Source: Rhodococcus sp. (in: high G+C Gram-positive bacteria)
Lineage (GTDB): Bacteria > Actinomycetota > Actinomycetes > Mycobacteriales > Mycobacteriaceae
DNA length: 64,000 nt
Direction: 5' to 3'
Assembly: GCF_023264675.1 (NCBI RefSeq)
Contig: NZ_JAHFVG010000020.1
Coordinates: 36,681-100,680 of the forward strand
A program made the position numbers and the translations under genes. Under the pieces are notes generated by a model. It ran no database searches and was not told the DNA's origin. It worked only from the letters and a program-made list of their open reading frames with translations. Each line of letters starts with the position of its first letter. The stretch's first letter is position 1. Below are positions 17,965-26,489 of this stretch, piece after piece.

Positions 17965-19808
17965 AAAGATGTCCAGTCAACCGGGACGGGTGGAGCGTGT
18001 GCACCGATCTCGACGCCGAACGACTCCGAGACCGCTCGAAGCAGTTCGCTGCGCACGGTTTCGCGGAGGTCACGGCTGTACAGCGAGTGATCGCCGCTCA
18101 CGAATGCCTTGACCTCGGTCGGCTGTCGGTCGGCATCCCCGCGCTTCTTGGCGGCGCGAGAACCGCGCAGACGATTCATACCTTCCGGGCCACGGTTGGC
18201 CACGAACCAGGCTGTGTCGGTCGGCGAGAGCAGGACCGTGGTGCGCACACTCTTCGATTCCAACTTCGACAGCGAGATCTCGGGGACCTGGATCAGTCCG
18301 CGGGTGCCGAGCCAGAACCAGATCGGGTAGGGGAGGGACGTCTGAAGACCGTTTTTCACGGTCACACCGAAGTTGTGCAATCGATCGAGCGCGTTGCTGA
18401 CCGCACCGGTCTTCTCGTGATGCATCGACGAGCGTTTGACGAATTCGAGTCGCCTGGTGGTCCAGTCGAGCGTGTTGAGAAGCACTGCCGAGGAGACGCC
18501 GAGTTCCCGCGCCGCGAAGCTCGAATACCATGAACCAGAGCACATTCCGGAGACCATGACGTTCCGCGGATGTGACCCGGCAAAGCGGACGGCGTTGAGT
18601 GCGTCCGCGTTGCCCTCGTCGCTGTAGAGCTTGGTGATCTCGCCGTCGAGAACGACTCCGCTCTCACCGGTGCCACGCCGGTCGAATCGCAGTACCGACA
18701 CGCCCTGCGCTGCAAGTTCCCGGGAGATCTCGACCCACATCCGCACCGGTCCGACGCGATGTTCGTTCGCGGTCGGGTACAGCACGAGAGTGGGTCCCCC
18801 CGGCACACACCGAGGCGAGACGGTACGGATACCGAACAAGCCGTCGGGTCCGATCGATTCCATCGTCTCGGTGACGGAGGTGACGCCGTCGCCGACCTCG
18901 GCTTCGGTGACGACCTCGAGGGTCACGGCCGAGCGAACCGAATCGAACCGTTCGTCGATCCATGTGGTGAGGCTCGCGATGTCGGTGCTCGGCAACACCA
19001 CCTCGAAGTCACTCGGTTCGAGAAAGAGATCGTGGTCGGAGAGCGTGTGCTCGTCCGCGTTCTGCTTGTCGACAAGACTACGAACAGGTTTGGAGTCTTC
19101 GCGCTCCTGACGGGTCGCGACGAGGACCGGGCAGCCGAGGGAGGCCTGCTTCGAGATGTCGAGGGCGGAGAACTCTGCGGCGACACCTGCATGCAAGACG
19201 GCACCGATGATGGACACCCGAGAGTCGGTGTCGGAGTCGGTGGTGACGCTCACCGAATACAGGGCGCGCTGTTCGTGCAGGTACGAACGCCCGCGAACCA
19301 CCGGGTCCCACAGCACCGCCGCGGTCAGTGGCCCACACTGCGGCGCGGCCGTCGAGGCGAGGAGCGCGCCTGCCCGAAGGCCGACGAGCGCGACATCGCT
19401 GGGGCCGAGGCCACGAACGAACTCGACCGCCGCTGTGATGCTCGCGATCCAGTGCGAGGTGATGTCAGGTGCGTCCTGCGCGCCGACCGAATCGCCTGCC
19501 CCGAAGTAATCGAAACGCAGAACCAGAAGTCCACGGGCGCAGAGCTTCTGAGCAAGCAGGGTCAGACCCCGGTAGGAGTCGACCTGCTCTTTGCCGAGCG
19601 GCGGACACAGCACGACGCTTCCGCGTGCCCGACCACCCGCAGGCACGTGTACGGTGCCGAACAGGCGGGAGTCGGCGGGGCCGAACCACGTCGAATACTT
19701 GCCGCCCTGCATGATCGGGTTCTCTTCCGCGATCGGTTCGGTCTCGATCGCCGAGGAGTCTGCGGTGATCATGTCGGTGTTCCGCAGTGCGGTTCTCTGA
19801 CTGTTCAC
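17961..19808 (-). CDS. Double-domain alpha/beta hydrolase
   Basis: A 615-residue protein made of two alpha/beta-hydrolase domains. The first (about 35-300) has GSVVLCPPLGKEQVDSYR, VLRFDYFGAGDS and a degenerate nucleophile elbow VGLRAGA. The second (about 325-600) has GPTLVLYPTANEHRVGP, VLRFDRRGTGES and SGMCSGSWYS. Both elbows lack the usual Ser at the centre (G-x-S-x-G): the first reads GLRAG and the second GMCSG, so a Cys nucleophile is possible in the second. The two domains recall the separate hydrolases 1 and 2 of exosortase-associated polysaccharide loci, which also carry a carrier protein. A thioesterase or transferase role is inference. The start is a GTG; an internal ATG at 19772 is possible. 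Confidence 0.78.
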   Translation of the reverse strand: MNSQRTALRNTDMITADSSAIETEPIAEENPIMQGGKYSTWFGPADSRLFGTVHVPAGGRARGSVVLCPPLGKEQVDSYRGLTLLAQKLCARGLLVLRFDYFGAGDSVGAQDAPDITSHWIASITAAVEFVRGLGPSDVALVGLRAGALLASTAAPQCGPLTAAVLWDPVVRGRSYLHEQRALYSVSVTTDSDTDSRVSIIGAVLHAGVAAEFSALDISKQASLGCPVLVATRQEREDSKPVRSLVDKQNADEHTLSDHDLFLEPSDFEVVLPSTDIASLTTWIDERFDSVRSAVTLEVVTEAEVGDGVTSVTETMESIGPDGLFGIRTVSPRCVPGGPTLVLYPTANEHRVGPVRMWVEISRELAAQGVSVLRFDRRGTGESGVVLDGEITKLYSDEGNADALNAVRFAGSHPRNVMVSGMCSGSWYSSFAARELGVSSAVLLNTLDWTTRRLEFVKRSSMHHEKTGAVSNALDRLHNFGVTVKNGLQTSLPYPIWFWLGTRGLIQVPEISLSKLESKSVRTTVLLSPTDTAWFVANRGPEGMNRLRGSRAAKKRGDADRQPTEVKAFVSGDHSLYSRDLRETVRSELLRAVSESFGVEIGAHAPPVPVDWTSL

Positions 19809-19862
19809 GTCTGTGCATCCTGTCTGTGTGAGTTCTCGGCGCGAGAGGGGGAATCCGCGTTT

Positions 19863-20804
19863 CTAGCCGGCGATGGCGGAGGGCCACTTCCGGCGGTCGA
19901 GCCCGTGAGTGCGCAACAGTGCCAACGCGATTCGTTCCATACCGAACCCGACGCATGCGCTGTGGGCAGGCTCGCCGTCGACGGTCTCGATGCCGAAGGT
20001 GTGCCCGAAATGATCGCGGTGGCAATTGCACGACACGACGGCCGTGCCCTCGTCGAGGTCGCCGTACAGCTTGACCACCAGTTCGGTCTTGAGATTCTCG
20101 TTGCGCTGGTTCGCGGCAAGCATGCGGCCTGCCCGACCGAAGAACGGATCGTTCGCGATCACTGCTTCGGCTTCGAGACCCAGATCGGCGAGCACCTGAA
20201 GTCCGCGGCCCACCCACCGTTCGCGATGGGCGATGGCGTCGTCGGGTGTGCCGACACGGACGTACTCGTGCATCCGGAATGCCTGCATACGTGCAGGATC
20301 GACCGCGGGTTCGTGGCGGAAGCAGTATCCGTAGATATCGAGCAACTCCCCGCCGTCGGGCAAGGTTCCGGTCAGCATCGAGTACGCGGGGTGGCATGCC
20401 GCCGAGACGAGCATGGTTCCTGCGGACTCGAGGTAGTGATCCCAATCCTTGCCGTCCGAGCGATCGGCGAGGAGGGCAGCGTGTGCTTTGTTGTCTCCGT
20501 CGAACGTGCTGATCGCACCGGTCAGGTTCGGGAAGGACGCGATGTAGTCGGTGCGCTCGAACGCTTCTCGCGGGAAAACCGGTGGGAAGCGGAAGCGAGG
20601 CGCCTTGCGGCCGTGCTCGGCTTCGCCCGCAGCCTTGACGTGCTCGTCGATGGTGTCGATGATGTCCTCGAACTCACCGGACCGGCCGTACAGACCCTGC
20701 ACCGAGCTCGGCACGAGAAGGCCTGCCTCGATCAATTCGTCGCGGAAAAGGGCACGCGCCGAGTCGAGTTCGCTGATTTCGTCCGTGCTTGTCGTCGTAG
20801 TCAT
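19863..20804 (-). CDS. Amino acid:carrier-protein ligase (class II aaRS-like)
   Basis: A 313-residue enzyme resembling the catalytic core of archaeal-type seryl-tRNA synthetase but without a tRNA-binding arm. Members activate a small amino acid with ATP and load it on the phosphopantetheine of a dedicated carrier protein, not on tRNA. Visible features are the zinc ligands Cys137 (AACHPAY), Glu180 (FRMHEYVRVG) and Cys284 (HSACVGFG), motif 2 CFRHEP (161-166), and motif 3 GFGMERIALALL with Arg291. The ATG directly abuts the TAA of the dehydrogenase gene and uses a site inside its last codons. The carrier protein is encoded two genes upstream. Which amino acid is used (glycine, alanine or other) cannot be read. 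Confidence 0.88.
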   Translation of the reverse strand: MTTTTSTDEISELDSARALFRDELIEAGLLVPSSVQGLYGRSGEFEDIIDTIDEHVKAAGEAEHGRKAPRFRFPPVFPREAFERTDYIASFPNLTGAISTFDGDNKAHAALLADRSDGKDWDHYLESAGTMLVSAACHPAYSMLTGTLPDGGELLDIYGYCFRHEPAVDPARMQAFRMHEYVRVGTPDDAIAHRERWVGRGLQVLADLGLEAEAVIANDPFFGRAGRMLAANQRNENLKTELVVKLYGDLDEGTAVVSCNCHRDHFGHTFGIETVDGEPAHSACVGFGMERIALALLRTHGLDRRKWPSAIAG

Positions 20805-21956
20805 TTATTTCCCCTTGTAGACGAGTGCCAGCTGGGAGTTGTGACCGAGGATTCGCTCGTTGCTGACCATGATTGCCGAGCCGTGCGCGTCGCGAAGGTG
20901 ACGACCGATGCTCAGGTCGCCGTCCTGCCGGTATCCGGAGATGCCGCAGATCTGAAGCGCTTTGCCGACGATGTCGATGACCAACGTCGAGGCGGTGACC
21001 TTGACGTTGTTGATCTTCACGGCGAACCCGATCGCTCCGAGTTCCGCCGGGGAATCCGCGATCGCCTCGTACTTCGCTGCCGCACCGAACACGGTGTCGA
21101 CGAGCTGCTCGTGCACCACGTAGAGCTCCGCGAGCCGAAGCGCGCTCGGCGGGGTGACGCCGGGGGTGCGACTGGCAGCCTTGCGAACGGATTTGCGTGC
21201 CTTGGTGATTGCCGCGTCGGCGATGCCGAGCCAGGCCGAGCCCCACAGAACATGGGCGGCGGGCAGCATCGTCTGCGACGAGATGTCGCCGTAGTTGTCG
21301 CCCAGGATGTTCGACGTCGTGGCGGTGGCCTCCAGCTGAAATCCGGGACTGCAGGTGCCGCGGAATCCCAGGGTGTCCCACTCGCCGATGCGGCGAAGTT
21401 CGACATTAGGCTTCTCGCAGACGACCAGAACCTGATCGCTGGGAGGGCTGTCGTCCGAACGCCGCGCGGTGGCCAGGACGAACTGCGCGTACTCGCCGTA
21501 CGAGATCACCGGTGCAGTCTTCGACAGCGTGATGTGCTCACCGTCGTACTTCACCGCGCAACTGCTCGTTCGGACGTCACCGCCGATGTTGATCTCGGTG
21601 GTGGCCGACGCGACCAGTGGCTGCTCGGCGGCGAGCCTGCCGAGCAGGGCCGTCATCGCATCGGATTTACCGTGGCGAACGATGCTGAGCACCTGCGACT
21701 GGTGCATCACGAAGATCATCGCCGACGACGCGCATTCGGCGCCCAGCGCGCGGGCTGTGTGTGCGAGCTCCGTCAGCGATCGACCGCCGCCGCCGAATTC
21801 CTCGGGAATGCCGGCTGCGAGCAGACCGGCCTTCCGCATGGCGTCGACCGACTCGGACGGAAAGCGTCCGTCGCGGTCGACTGAATCGGCATGCTCGCGC
21901 AATACGGCCAGAACGTCGGACATGGCCATCGTGTCGGTGTCGTAGACGGTGGTCAC
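20805..21956 (-). CDS. Acyl-CoA dehydrogenase-like flavoprotein
   Basis: A 383-residue member of the acyl-CoA dehydrogenase fold. N-terminal helices contain GIPEEFGGGGRSLTE, and the middle domain has ATTEINIGGDVRTSS and GFRGTCSPGF. A C-terminal helical domain ends ICGISGYRQDGDLSIGRHLRDAHG. The usual YEGT segment with the catalytic Glu is replaced by IMVSNERILG, so the base must lie elsewhere or be absent. The GTG start lies six bases past the carrier-protein stop. Between a carrier protein and an amino acid ligase, it may act on the aminoacyl thioester, as flavoenzymes do on prolyl carriers in pyrrole formation. That substrate is inference. Confidence 0.85.
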   Translation of the reverse strand: MTTVYDTDTMAMSDVLAVLREHADSVDRDGRFPSESVDAMRKAGLLAAGIPEEFGGGGRSLTELAHTARALGAECASSAMIFVMHQSQVLSIVRHGKSDAMTALLGRLAAEQPLVASATTEINIGGDVRTSSCAVKYDGEHITLSKTAPVISYGEYAQFVLATARRSDDSPPSDQVLVVCEKPNVELRRIGEWDTLGFRGTCSPGFQLEATATTSNILGDNYGDISSQTMLPAAHVLWGSAWLGIADAAITKARKSVRKAASRTPGVTPPSALRLAELYVVHEQLVDTVFGAAAKYEAIADSPAELGAIGFAVKINNVKVTASTLVIDIVGKALQICGISGYRQDGDLSIGRHLRDAHGSAIMVSNERILGHNSQLALVYKGK

Positions 21957-21961
21957 CGCGA

Positions 21962-22219
21962 TCAGTCCGTCAGCTGCGCGATGGCGGCGGCGATGGCGTC
22001 GATACTGCCGAAGGTGGACTTCTGAAGCATCGTGTCGGGGAATTCGACATCGAATTCGTCCTCGAGCGCGATCATGACGTTGACGCTCGCATGCGAGGTC
22101 AAGCCGCTGTCGTACAGATCTGCTGCTGCGTCGAGATCGAGTGCCGACACCGGAAGCTTGCCGAATTTGTCCAGAACATCTCGAACGCGGCTGACATCTC
22201 CAGAGTTGAGTGTCTCCAT
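21962..22219 (-). CDS. Dedicated aminoacyl carrier protein
   Basis: An 85-residue carrier protein, first gene of the operon. The start METLNSGDVSRV is preceded by GGAGG five bases upstream. The core LYDSGLTSHASVNVMIALEDEF lacks the standard D-S-L of fatty acid carriers. It instead has the GL-x-S-(F/H)-ASV pattern of carrier proteins that partner amino acid:carrier-protein ligases, which puts the phosphopantetheine on Ser42 (Ser38 is the alternative). VEFPDTML and FGSIDAIAAAI form the last helices. It would present the aminoacyl group to the dehydrogenase and to a transferase. Confidence 0.88.
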   Translation of the reverse strand: METLNSGDVSRVRDVLDKFGKLPVSALDLDAAADLYDSGLTSHASVNVMIALEDEFDVEFPDTMLQKSTFGSIDAIAAAIAQLTD

Positions 22220-22327
22220 GCGAACCTCCACCGAATCTCGTGAAACCCGAGACCGGACGGCCTCGCGAATGACCGTGGGCCGAAGACACATGACGGAATC
22301 GACCCAGCAGTCTCCCCAGACCCACCC

Positions 22328-22348
22328 AAACAATATCTCAGATTGTTT
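22328..22348. promoter_or_regulatory. Inverted repeat AAACAAT-N7-ATTGTTT
   Basis: A perfect 7-base inverted repeat with a 7-base spacer lies 109 bases upstream of the carrier-protein start, in the 338-base region that separates the operon from the divergent Hsp70-like gene 22558-23964. Its symmetry and A+T content in a G+C-rich background suggest a dimeric regulator site. The rest of this intergenic stretch shows no gene. Confidence 0.45.
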
Positions 22349-22557
22349 TGGAGCGTTACCATGTAGGAGAAGTTTGTTGATGCAATCTTTTCCCGGCTCT
22401 GTGTCCACCTGCGATTACACCACGGAAAACTGTGGCGAACGACGCATTCTTCGGTCGAAGATCCAAGGCCGGGTGCTCGCATTGGTTCGCGCCGCCTCCA
22501 ACCGAAGTACAGTGGGCAGGACGTCGGGGCTCGTACAGATAAAGGAACTTCTTGCCG

Positions 22558-23964
22558 ATGGGTGGAGTCTGCGGCGTGGCCGTGGAGTCGGAGGCCGTTC
22601 GAATCTCGTATTTCCGAGACGGACAGCGTGTCGAGGACTCGATTGATGCCGAAGGGGCTCGATGGCTCCTGAACGGCAAACTCGTCGACTGCGGACCCTT
22701 CGACGACGTGGTCCTCACCGGGCGCGATTCCGACGTCGTCGAATCACTGCTCGCCTCGCTCAGTGCCGGCGACAACTCCACCATCAGGATGGTCGACGAG
22801 GGCGCTGCGCTGCTGGCCTACGCCCGATCCATCGAGAAACTGGCCGATGCTCGTGCACTTCTCGTGCTCGACCTCGGCAGGCACGGTACCTCCGCGTTCA
22901 CGCTCGACGTCGCCGCCGGAGAAGTCCTTCGATCGGCCAGACGATCTGCGCTGTCGGGCGACGCCCTCGACGACATCGTCGAGCGGCTCGTCATGGGCAA
23001 GGGCATTCTTCCGCCGGCTCAAGGACCCGAAGCCGAGGCCGAATATCGCGCGTTCTTCCGTGAGCTGAAGGAACTCGTCACCGCGTCGGCAGGCGTCAGG
23101 GCACCCGGCGACGGCCCGATGCTTCTCACTCGCGGCGAGTTCGAAGAAGCAATCACCTCGACGATCCTGCAGACCTTGGCGTGGGCCGCACCAACCGATC
23201 CCGACGCCGTACTCCTCATCGGCGGCGGTGCGCACATTCCGCTGGTCAAGAAGCTGGCCGAGCAGGAATGGACCATTCCGCTCGTCCTTCCCGAGTCGCC
23301 GGAATCGGTGATCCTCGAAGGTGCTGCTCTCGAAGCCAGACCGCTGGTGGATCAGATCGACATCGACGAGGTTCTCGAACCTCAGGTGCTGACCCTCGAC
23401 TCGATCGACGACATCGAGGCTCCGACAGCGCCTCTGCGCACCGTCCCGTCCCTCAATGCCCCTCGCGCTCCGAGCGCATCGGTCGCACCGACTGCGCCCG
23501 TCATGCCCAGGTTGCCGGACTCCGTGGTCGACTTGCCCGCGGCGTCCCCGCCTCGCGGCCGGATCCGGTGGTCGATTCGCGACGCGGCAGGCCTCGCGGG
23601 TGTGGCCGCCGTCGTACTGCTGGTGTGGGCCGTGGTGTTCATGCGCGGAGACACCCCACCGCCGCCGGGTATCGGCGTCGACCCGGTGGGATCGACGACC
23701 GGTTCGTCCTCCATCGCCGAAGGTGTCCCCACGACTGTTCTTCCCGAGCCGGTCGTGCCGAGTGCGGTGGTGCCAGGCGGCGAAGTGTCGGGGGACGGTG
23801 AGCCGCCGATGCAGGGGCCCGGCCTCGACGGAACGAGCGTCGATCCGGCGACGTTCGACAGTGCAGGCACGGCGAATTCCGATACCGAAGATGTGGGTTT
23901 CGGCGACGTGGCCGACGGAGTCGGCGGTTTGAGTTCGGGAACCGGGTTCGAGGCCGGTAATTGA
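22558..23964 (+). CDS. Hsp70-like membrane-anchored protein (paralogue B)
   Basis: A 468-residue paralogue of the family at 1633. The start is an ATG two codons after a TTG, both behind AAAGGAA. The N-terminal part is shortened and replaced by an unusual segment (SEAVRISYFRDGQRVEDS). The phosphate-2 motif is LDLGRHGTS, and the adenosine motif GGGAHIPLV is intact. A single transmembrane helix (about 343-363) is followed by a Gly/Thr/Val-rich outer tail ending SSGTGFEAGN, unlike the Pro-rich tails of A and C. It is followed after about 100 bases by paralogue C in the same direction. ATP binding is uncertain because phosphate-1 is not clear. Confidence 0.75.
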   Translation: MGGVCGVAVESEAVRISYFRDGQRVEDSIDAEGARWLLNGKLVDCGPFDDVVLTGRDSDVVESLLASLSAGDNSTIRMVDEGAALLAYARSIEKLADARALLVLDLGRHGTSAFTLDVAAGEVLRSARRSALSGDALDDIVERLVMGKGILPPAQGPEAEAEYRAFFRELKELVTASAGVRAPGDGPMLLTRGEFEEAITSTILQTLAWAAPTDPDAVLLIGGGAHIPLVKKLAEQEWTIPLVLPESPESVILEGAALEARPLVDQIDIDEVLEPQVLTLDSIDDIEAPTAPLRTVPSLNAPRAPSASVAPTAPVMPRLPDSVVDLPAASPPRGRIRWSIRDAAGLAGVAAVVLLVWAVVFMRGDTPPPPGIGVDPVGSTTGSSSIAEGVPTTVLPEPVVPSAVVPGGEVSGDGEPPMQGPGLDGTSVDPATFDSAGTANSDTEDVGFGDVADGVGGLSSGTGFEAGN

Positions 23965-24066
23965 TTTCGAGCGGCCGAGGGCCGAATCACAAGTTGCCCT
24001 CCCAACCGGTAGCGTTGCCTCCCGGACGAGAAGTCGTTCAAGTGTCGACGAAGTGAGGCCGAGACG

Positions 24067-25866
24067 ATGACCGTGTTGCTGGGGGTGTCCATGGGCGCCC
24101 ACGCCGTGCGTATGGCTCTGCCGCGCAACGCTGCGCCCGTCGCTCCCGTCGTGTCGTCCTCGCGGGTTCTCGAAGCGCCTCAGCAGCTGTTTTTCCGGAA
24201 TCAGGTCATCGATACCGTCGACGACGACGTCGAGTACCTCGCCGCCGAATCGATCAGTGCGCTTGCTGCCGAGTCCGAGCCTCACATGGCCACCGGTGTG
24301 GCGTACCGGGACGCGCACCAGGCGGACACCTTGCATCGCGCCCTCGAACATCAGCATCTGCACAACTACCACCTCGTGCACGAGGTGGAGGCCGTGGTCG
24401 AGTATCTGATCGCCAGTGGAGAAGCGGCAGGGCACTCCACCGTTGCGCTGTACGACCTGGGAAGTTCGGGCCTCAACGTCAGCGTCGTCGATCTGGCTGA
24501 CCGGCGCGTGATCACCACCCGTCGCAGTACCGAGTTCAGCGGCGATCTGTTCGACGCGATCCTGCGCGACAACCAGCTCGAGCGCCTCGGCAAGGCGAGT
24601 GATGCTTCGGACATCGACCTCTTCACCCGGCGCTGCCGAGTGGCCAAGGAGCGGTTGTCCGGCAACGACGCAGTGTGCCTCCCCGACGAGAGTGGGATGA
24701 TCCTTCTCTCGCGCGACAGCTACGAAACCCTGATCACCGACGAGGTCGACCGGTCGATCGAATTTGCCCGTGAGGTACTGATCTCCGCGAACGTGCCGAT
24801 CGACGCGGTTGTCCTCATCGGTGGTGGCTCGCGAATTCCGCTGGTACACAACCGAGTCGGGCCCTCGCTCGATCTACCGGCGCTGACGCCCGTCGAACCG
24901 GAATCCGTTGCAGCCCGCGGCGCCGCACTCTCGGCGCGTCCGCTGGACGGGCAGCGCGCAGACCGTCCGACACCGTCGGCACGTGCACCGATTGCCGCAG
25001 CGGCGGGTGCAGGGGTCGCAGGCGTCACTGCTCCGCGGCCGACCGACGCGACGCCGACCATCGCGATCTCGCGCAGCGATCTCCCGTCGGAGTTGCCGCC
25101 GCTGGATTTGTTGCCCACTCATGCGTCTGCGTCCGTCGCTACTGCATCTGTTCCTACTGCATCGGTTGCCACTGCATCGGTTGCCACGGCTCCCGCGCGG
25201 CCTGCACCGTCACGGCCGGTACCACTCCGTCCGGCCTCGACGCCGACGAGTTCGCCTGCGCCGCAGCCGGGCCCGCTGATCAGCGAGGCGCCTACCCGAT
25301 CGGAGCCGGAGGCCGAGGACTCTTCTGCCCCAGCCGGACAGCGTCATTTCGCGCTGAAGAACGTCTACTGGCTCGACGCGGATTACGAGGACGACGACGG
25401 CGAGGACGAGTCGGTACGCAAGCGTCGTCTCGTTCGGTCGTGGTCGATCGTCGGCGTCGCCGCAGCGGCTGTCATCGCGGTCTCCGGGTTTTTGCTGACC
25501 CGGCCGAGCGCGGAGCCTGCCGTGGTGGACACTGCTGTGACGCAAGCTCCGGCGACCACGGCCGCCGCGACCACGCCCGCTGTCACCACACCGGCCCCGG
25601 CGCCGTCTGCTGTTCCGTTGGTGCCGCCGCCATCGCCCGCTCCGGCCACCACGACCGAGGCGCCCGCGGCGCCGGAAACCACTGTGGTGCAACAGCAACC
25701 GGAGAACTCGCCGACGCAGGAAGCGCCGCAGGCCCCGGTAGTAGTCGAGCCGGCGCCTGCTCCGGCTCCCGTGCCTGCTCCGGCCCCCGCGCCCGCTCCG
25801 CTCATTCCTGGAATACCGGGCTTCACCTTGCCGACCATTCCGCCGTTGTTCCCGCCTGCGCCGTAG
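24067..25866 (+). CDS. Hsp70-like membrane-anchored ATPase-fold protein (paralogue C)
   Basis: A 599-residue protein, the longest of the set and closest to paralogue A. LLGVSMGAHAVRM, DLGSSG (130-135) and GGGSRIPLV give a full set of actin/Hsp70 nucleotide motifs in residues 1-300. A cytoplasmic linker follows, with a Ser/Val/Ala-Thr repeat (ASVATASVPTASVAT), an acidic stretch (DADYEDDDGEDE), one transmembrane helix at about 459-477, and a Thr/Pro/Ala tail ending PLIPGIPGFTLPTIPPLF. The end motif is shared with paralogues A and E. GAGG precedes the ATG. No substrate-binding domain is present, so it is not a general chaperone. Confidence 0.85.
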   Translation: MTVLLGVSMGAHAVRMALPRNAAPVAPVVSSSRVLEAPQQLFFRNQVIDTVDDDVEYLAAESISALAAESEPHMATGVAYRDAHQADTLHRALEHQHLHNYHLVHEVEAVVEYLIASGEAAGHSTVALYDLGSSGLNVSVVDLADRRVITTRRSTEFSGDLFDAILRDNQLERLGKASDASDIDLFTRRCRVAKERLSGNDAVCLPDESGMILLSRDSYETLITDEVDRSIEFAREVLISANVPIDAVVLIGGGSRIPLVHNRVGPSLDLPALTPVEPESVAARGAALSARPLDGQRADRPTPSARAPIAAAAGAGVAGVTAPRPTDATPTIAISRSDLPSELPPLDLLPTHASASVATASVPTASVATASVATAPARPAPSRPVPLRPASTPTSSPAPQPGPLISEAPTRSEPEAEDSSAPAGQRHFALKNVYWLDADYEDDDGEDESVRKRRLVRSWSIVGVAAAAVIAVSGFLLTRPSAEPAVVDTAVTQAPATTAAATTPAVTTPAPAPSAVPLVPPPSPAPATTTEAPAAPETTVVQQQPENSPTQEAPQAPVVVEPAPAPAPVPAPAPAPAPLIPGIPGFTLPTIPPLFPPAP

Positions 25867-25872
25867 GGCACG

Positions 25873-26394
25873 TCACGTACGAGCAGCGCTGTTGCGTGGT
25901 CTCACGTGCTCGAAGATCAGGATCGTCTCGGTAGCGGCGACAGCCGGATGCGCACTGAGGTTGTCGACGACGAAATTCCGTAGCGCGTTGGTGTCCGCGG
26001 TGGCGATCTGGATCAGGAAGTCGTCGGCACCCGCGATGAAGTAGATGTTCAGTACCTCGTGGAGCGCGGCGATCTGCTTGCCGAATTCGCTGATGCGTCG
26101 ACGGGCATCCGCCTGCAGGCGCACCGAAATCATCGCCTGAATACCCTGCCCGAGTGCTTCGGGGTCGATCTCGGCGTGGAATCCCCGGATCACTCCGCGT
26201 TCGACGAGCGAGCGCACACGTCCGAGCGCCGTCGAAGGGGCGATCCCTGCCGCGGCGGCAAGCGCGTTGTTGGGGATCCGGGCGTCGCGTCTGAGTTCGT
26301 CGATCAGAATGTGGTCGATGTGGTCCAGACGAGGCCGAACATCGTTCGACGGGCGAGCTCCGGAACCGGTCGGTGGTGAACTTTGTGGGCTCAT
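25873..26394 (-). CDS. aldR: Lrp/AsnC-family regulator, AldR-like
   Basis: A 173-residue regulator. An extended N-terminus precedes the helix-turn-helix (DHIDHILIDELRRDARIPNNALAAAAGI ... RVRSLVERGVI), followed by the ligand-binding RAM domain (VRLQADARRRISEF ... AGADDFLIQIATAD). It is divergent from the alanine dehydrogenase gene, the arrangement in mycobacteria where AldR controls ald in response to amino acids. The name rests on this arrangement. Confidence 0.82.
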   Translation of the reverse strand: MSPQSSPPTGSGARPSNDVRPRLDHIDHILIDELRRDARIPNNALAAAAGIAPSTALGRVRSLVERGVIRGFHAEIDPEALGQGIQAMISVRLQADARRRISEFGKQIAALHEVLNIYFIAGADDFLIQIATADTNALRNFVVDNLSAHPAVAATETILIFEHVRPRNSAART

Positions 26395-26408
26395 GACGTC
26401 AATCTACA

Positions 26409-26451
26409 GAATTATGTTCACATCGGTTGTAGGTATTTCTTCTGATAATTC
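26409..26451. promoter_or_regulatory. Divergent aldR-ald control region with GAATTAT/ATAATTC inverted repeat
   Basis: The 95 bases between the two starts are A+T-rich. A perfect 7-base inverted repeat, GAATTAT at 26409-26415 and ATAATTC at 26445-26451, has half-sites about three helical turns apart. This fits an Lrp-type octamer wrapping DNA. Operator function is inference. Confidence 0.4.
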
Positions 26452-26489
26452 ATAGTTGGGGCAATCGACCGAACGTTTTGGAGGCAGCC

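Noticed and set aside
19863..20804. A true aminoacyl-tRNA synthetase
   Set aside because: Only a catalytic core of 313 residues with no tRNA-binding domain, and it is adjacent to a carrier protein of the matching type.
18759..21884. 1041-codon plus-strand frame across the hydrolase, ligase and dehydrogenase genes
   Set aside because: Spans three well-supported minus-strand genes with recognisable motifs; it is an antisense shadow caused by G+C-biased codon use.
22744..24849. 701-codon minus-strand frame opposite Hsp70-like paralogues B and C
   Set aside because: Arg/His/Gly-rich shadow crossing two genes and their gap; no conserved motif.
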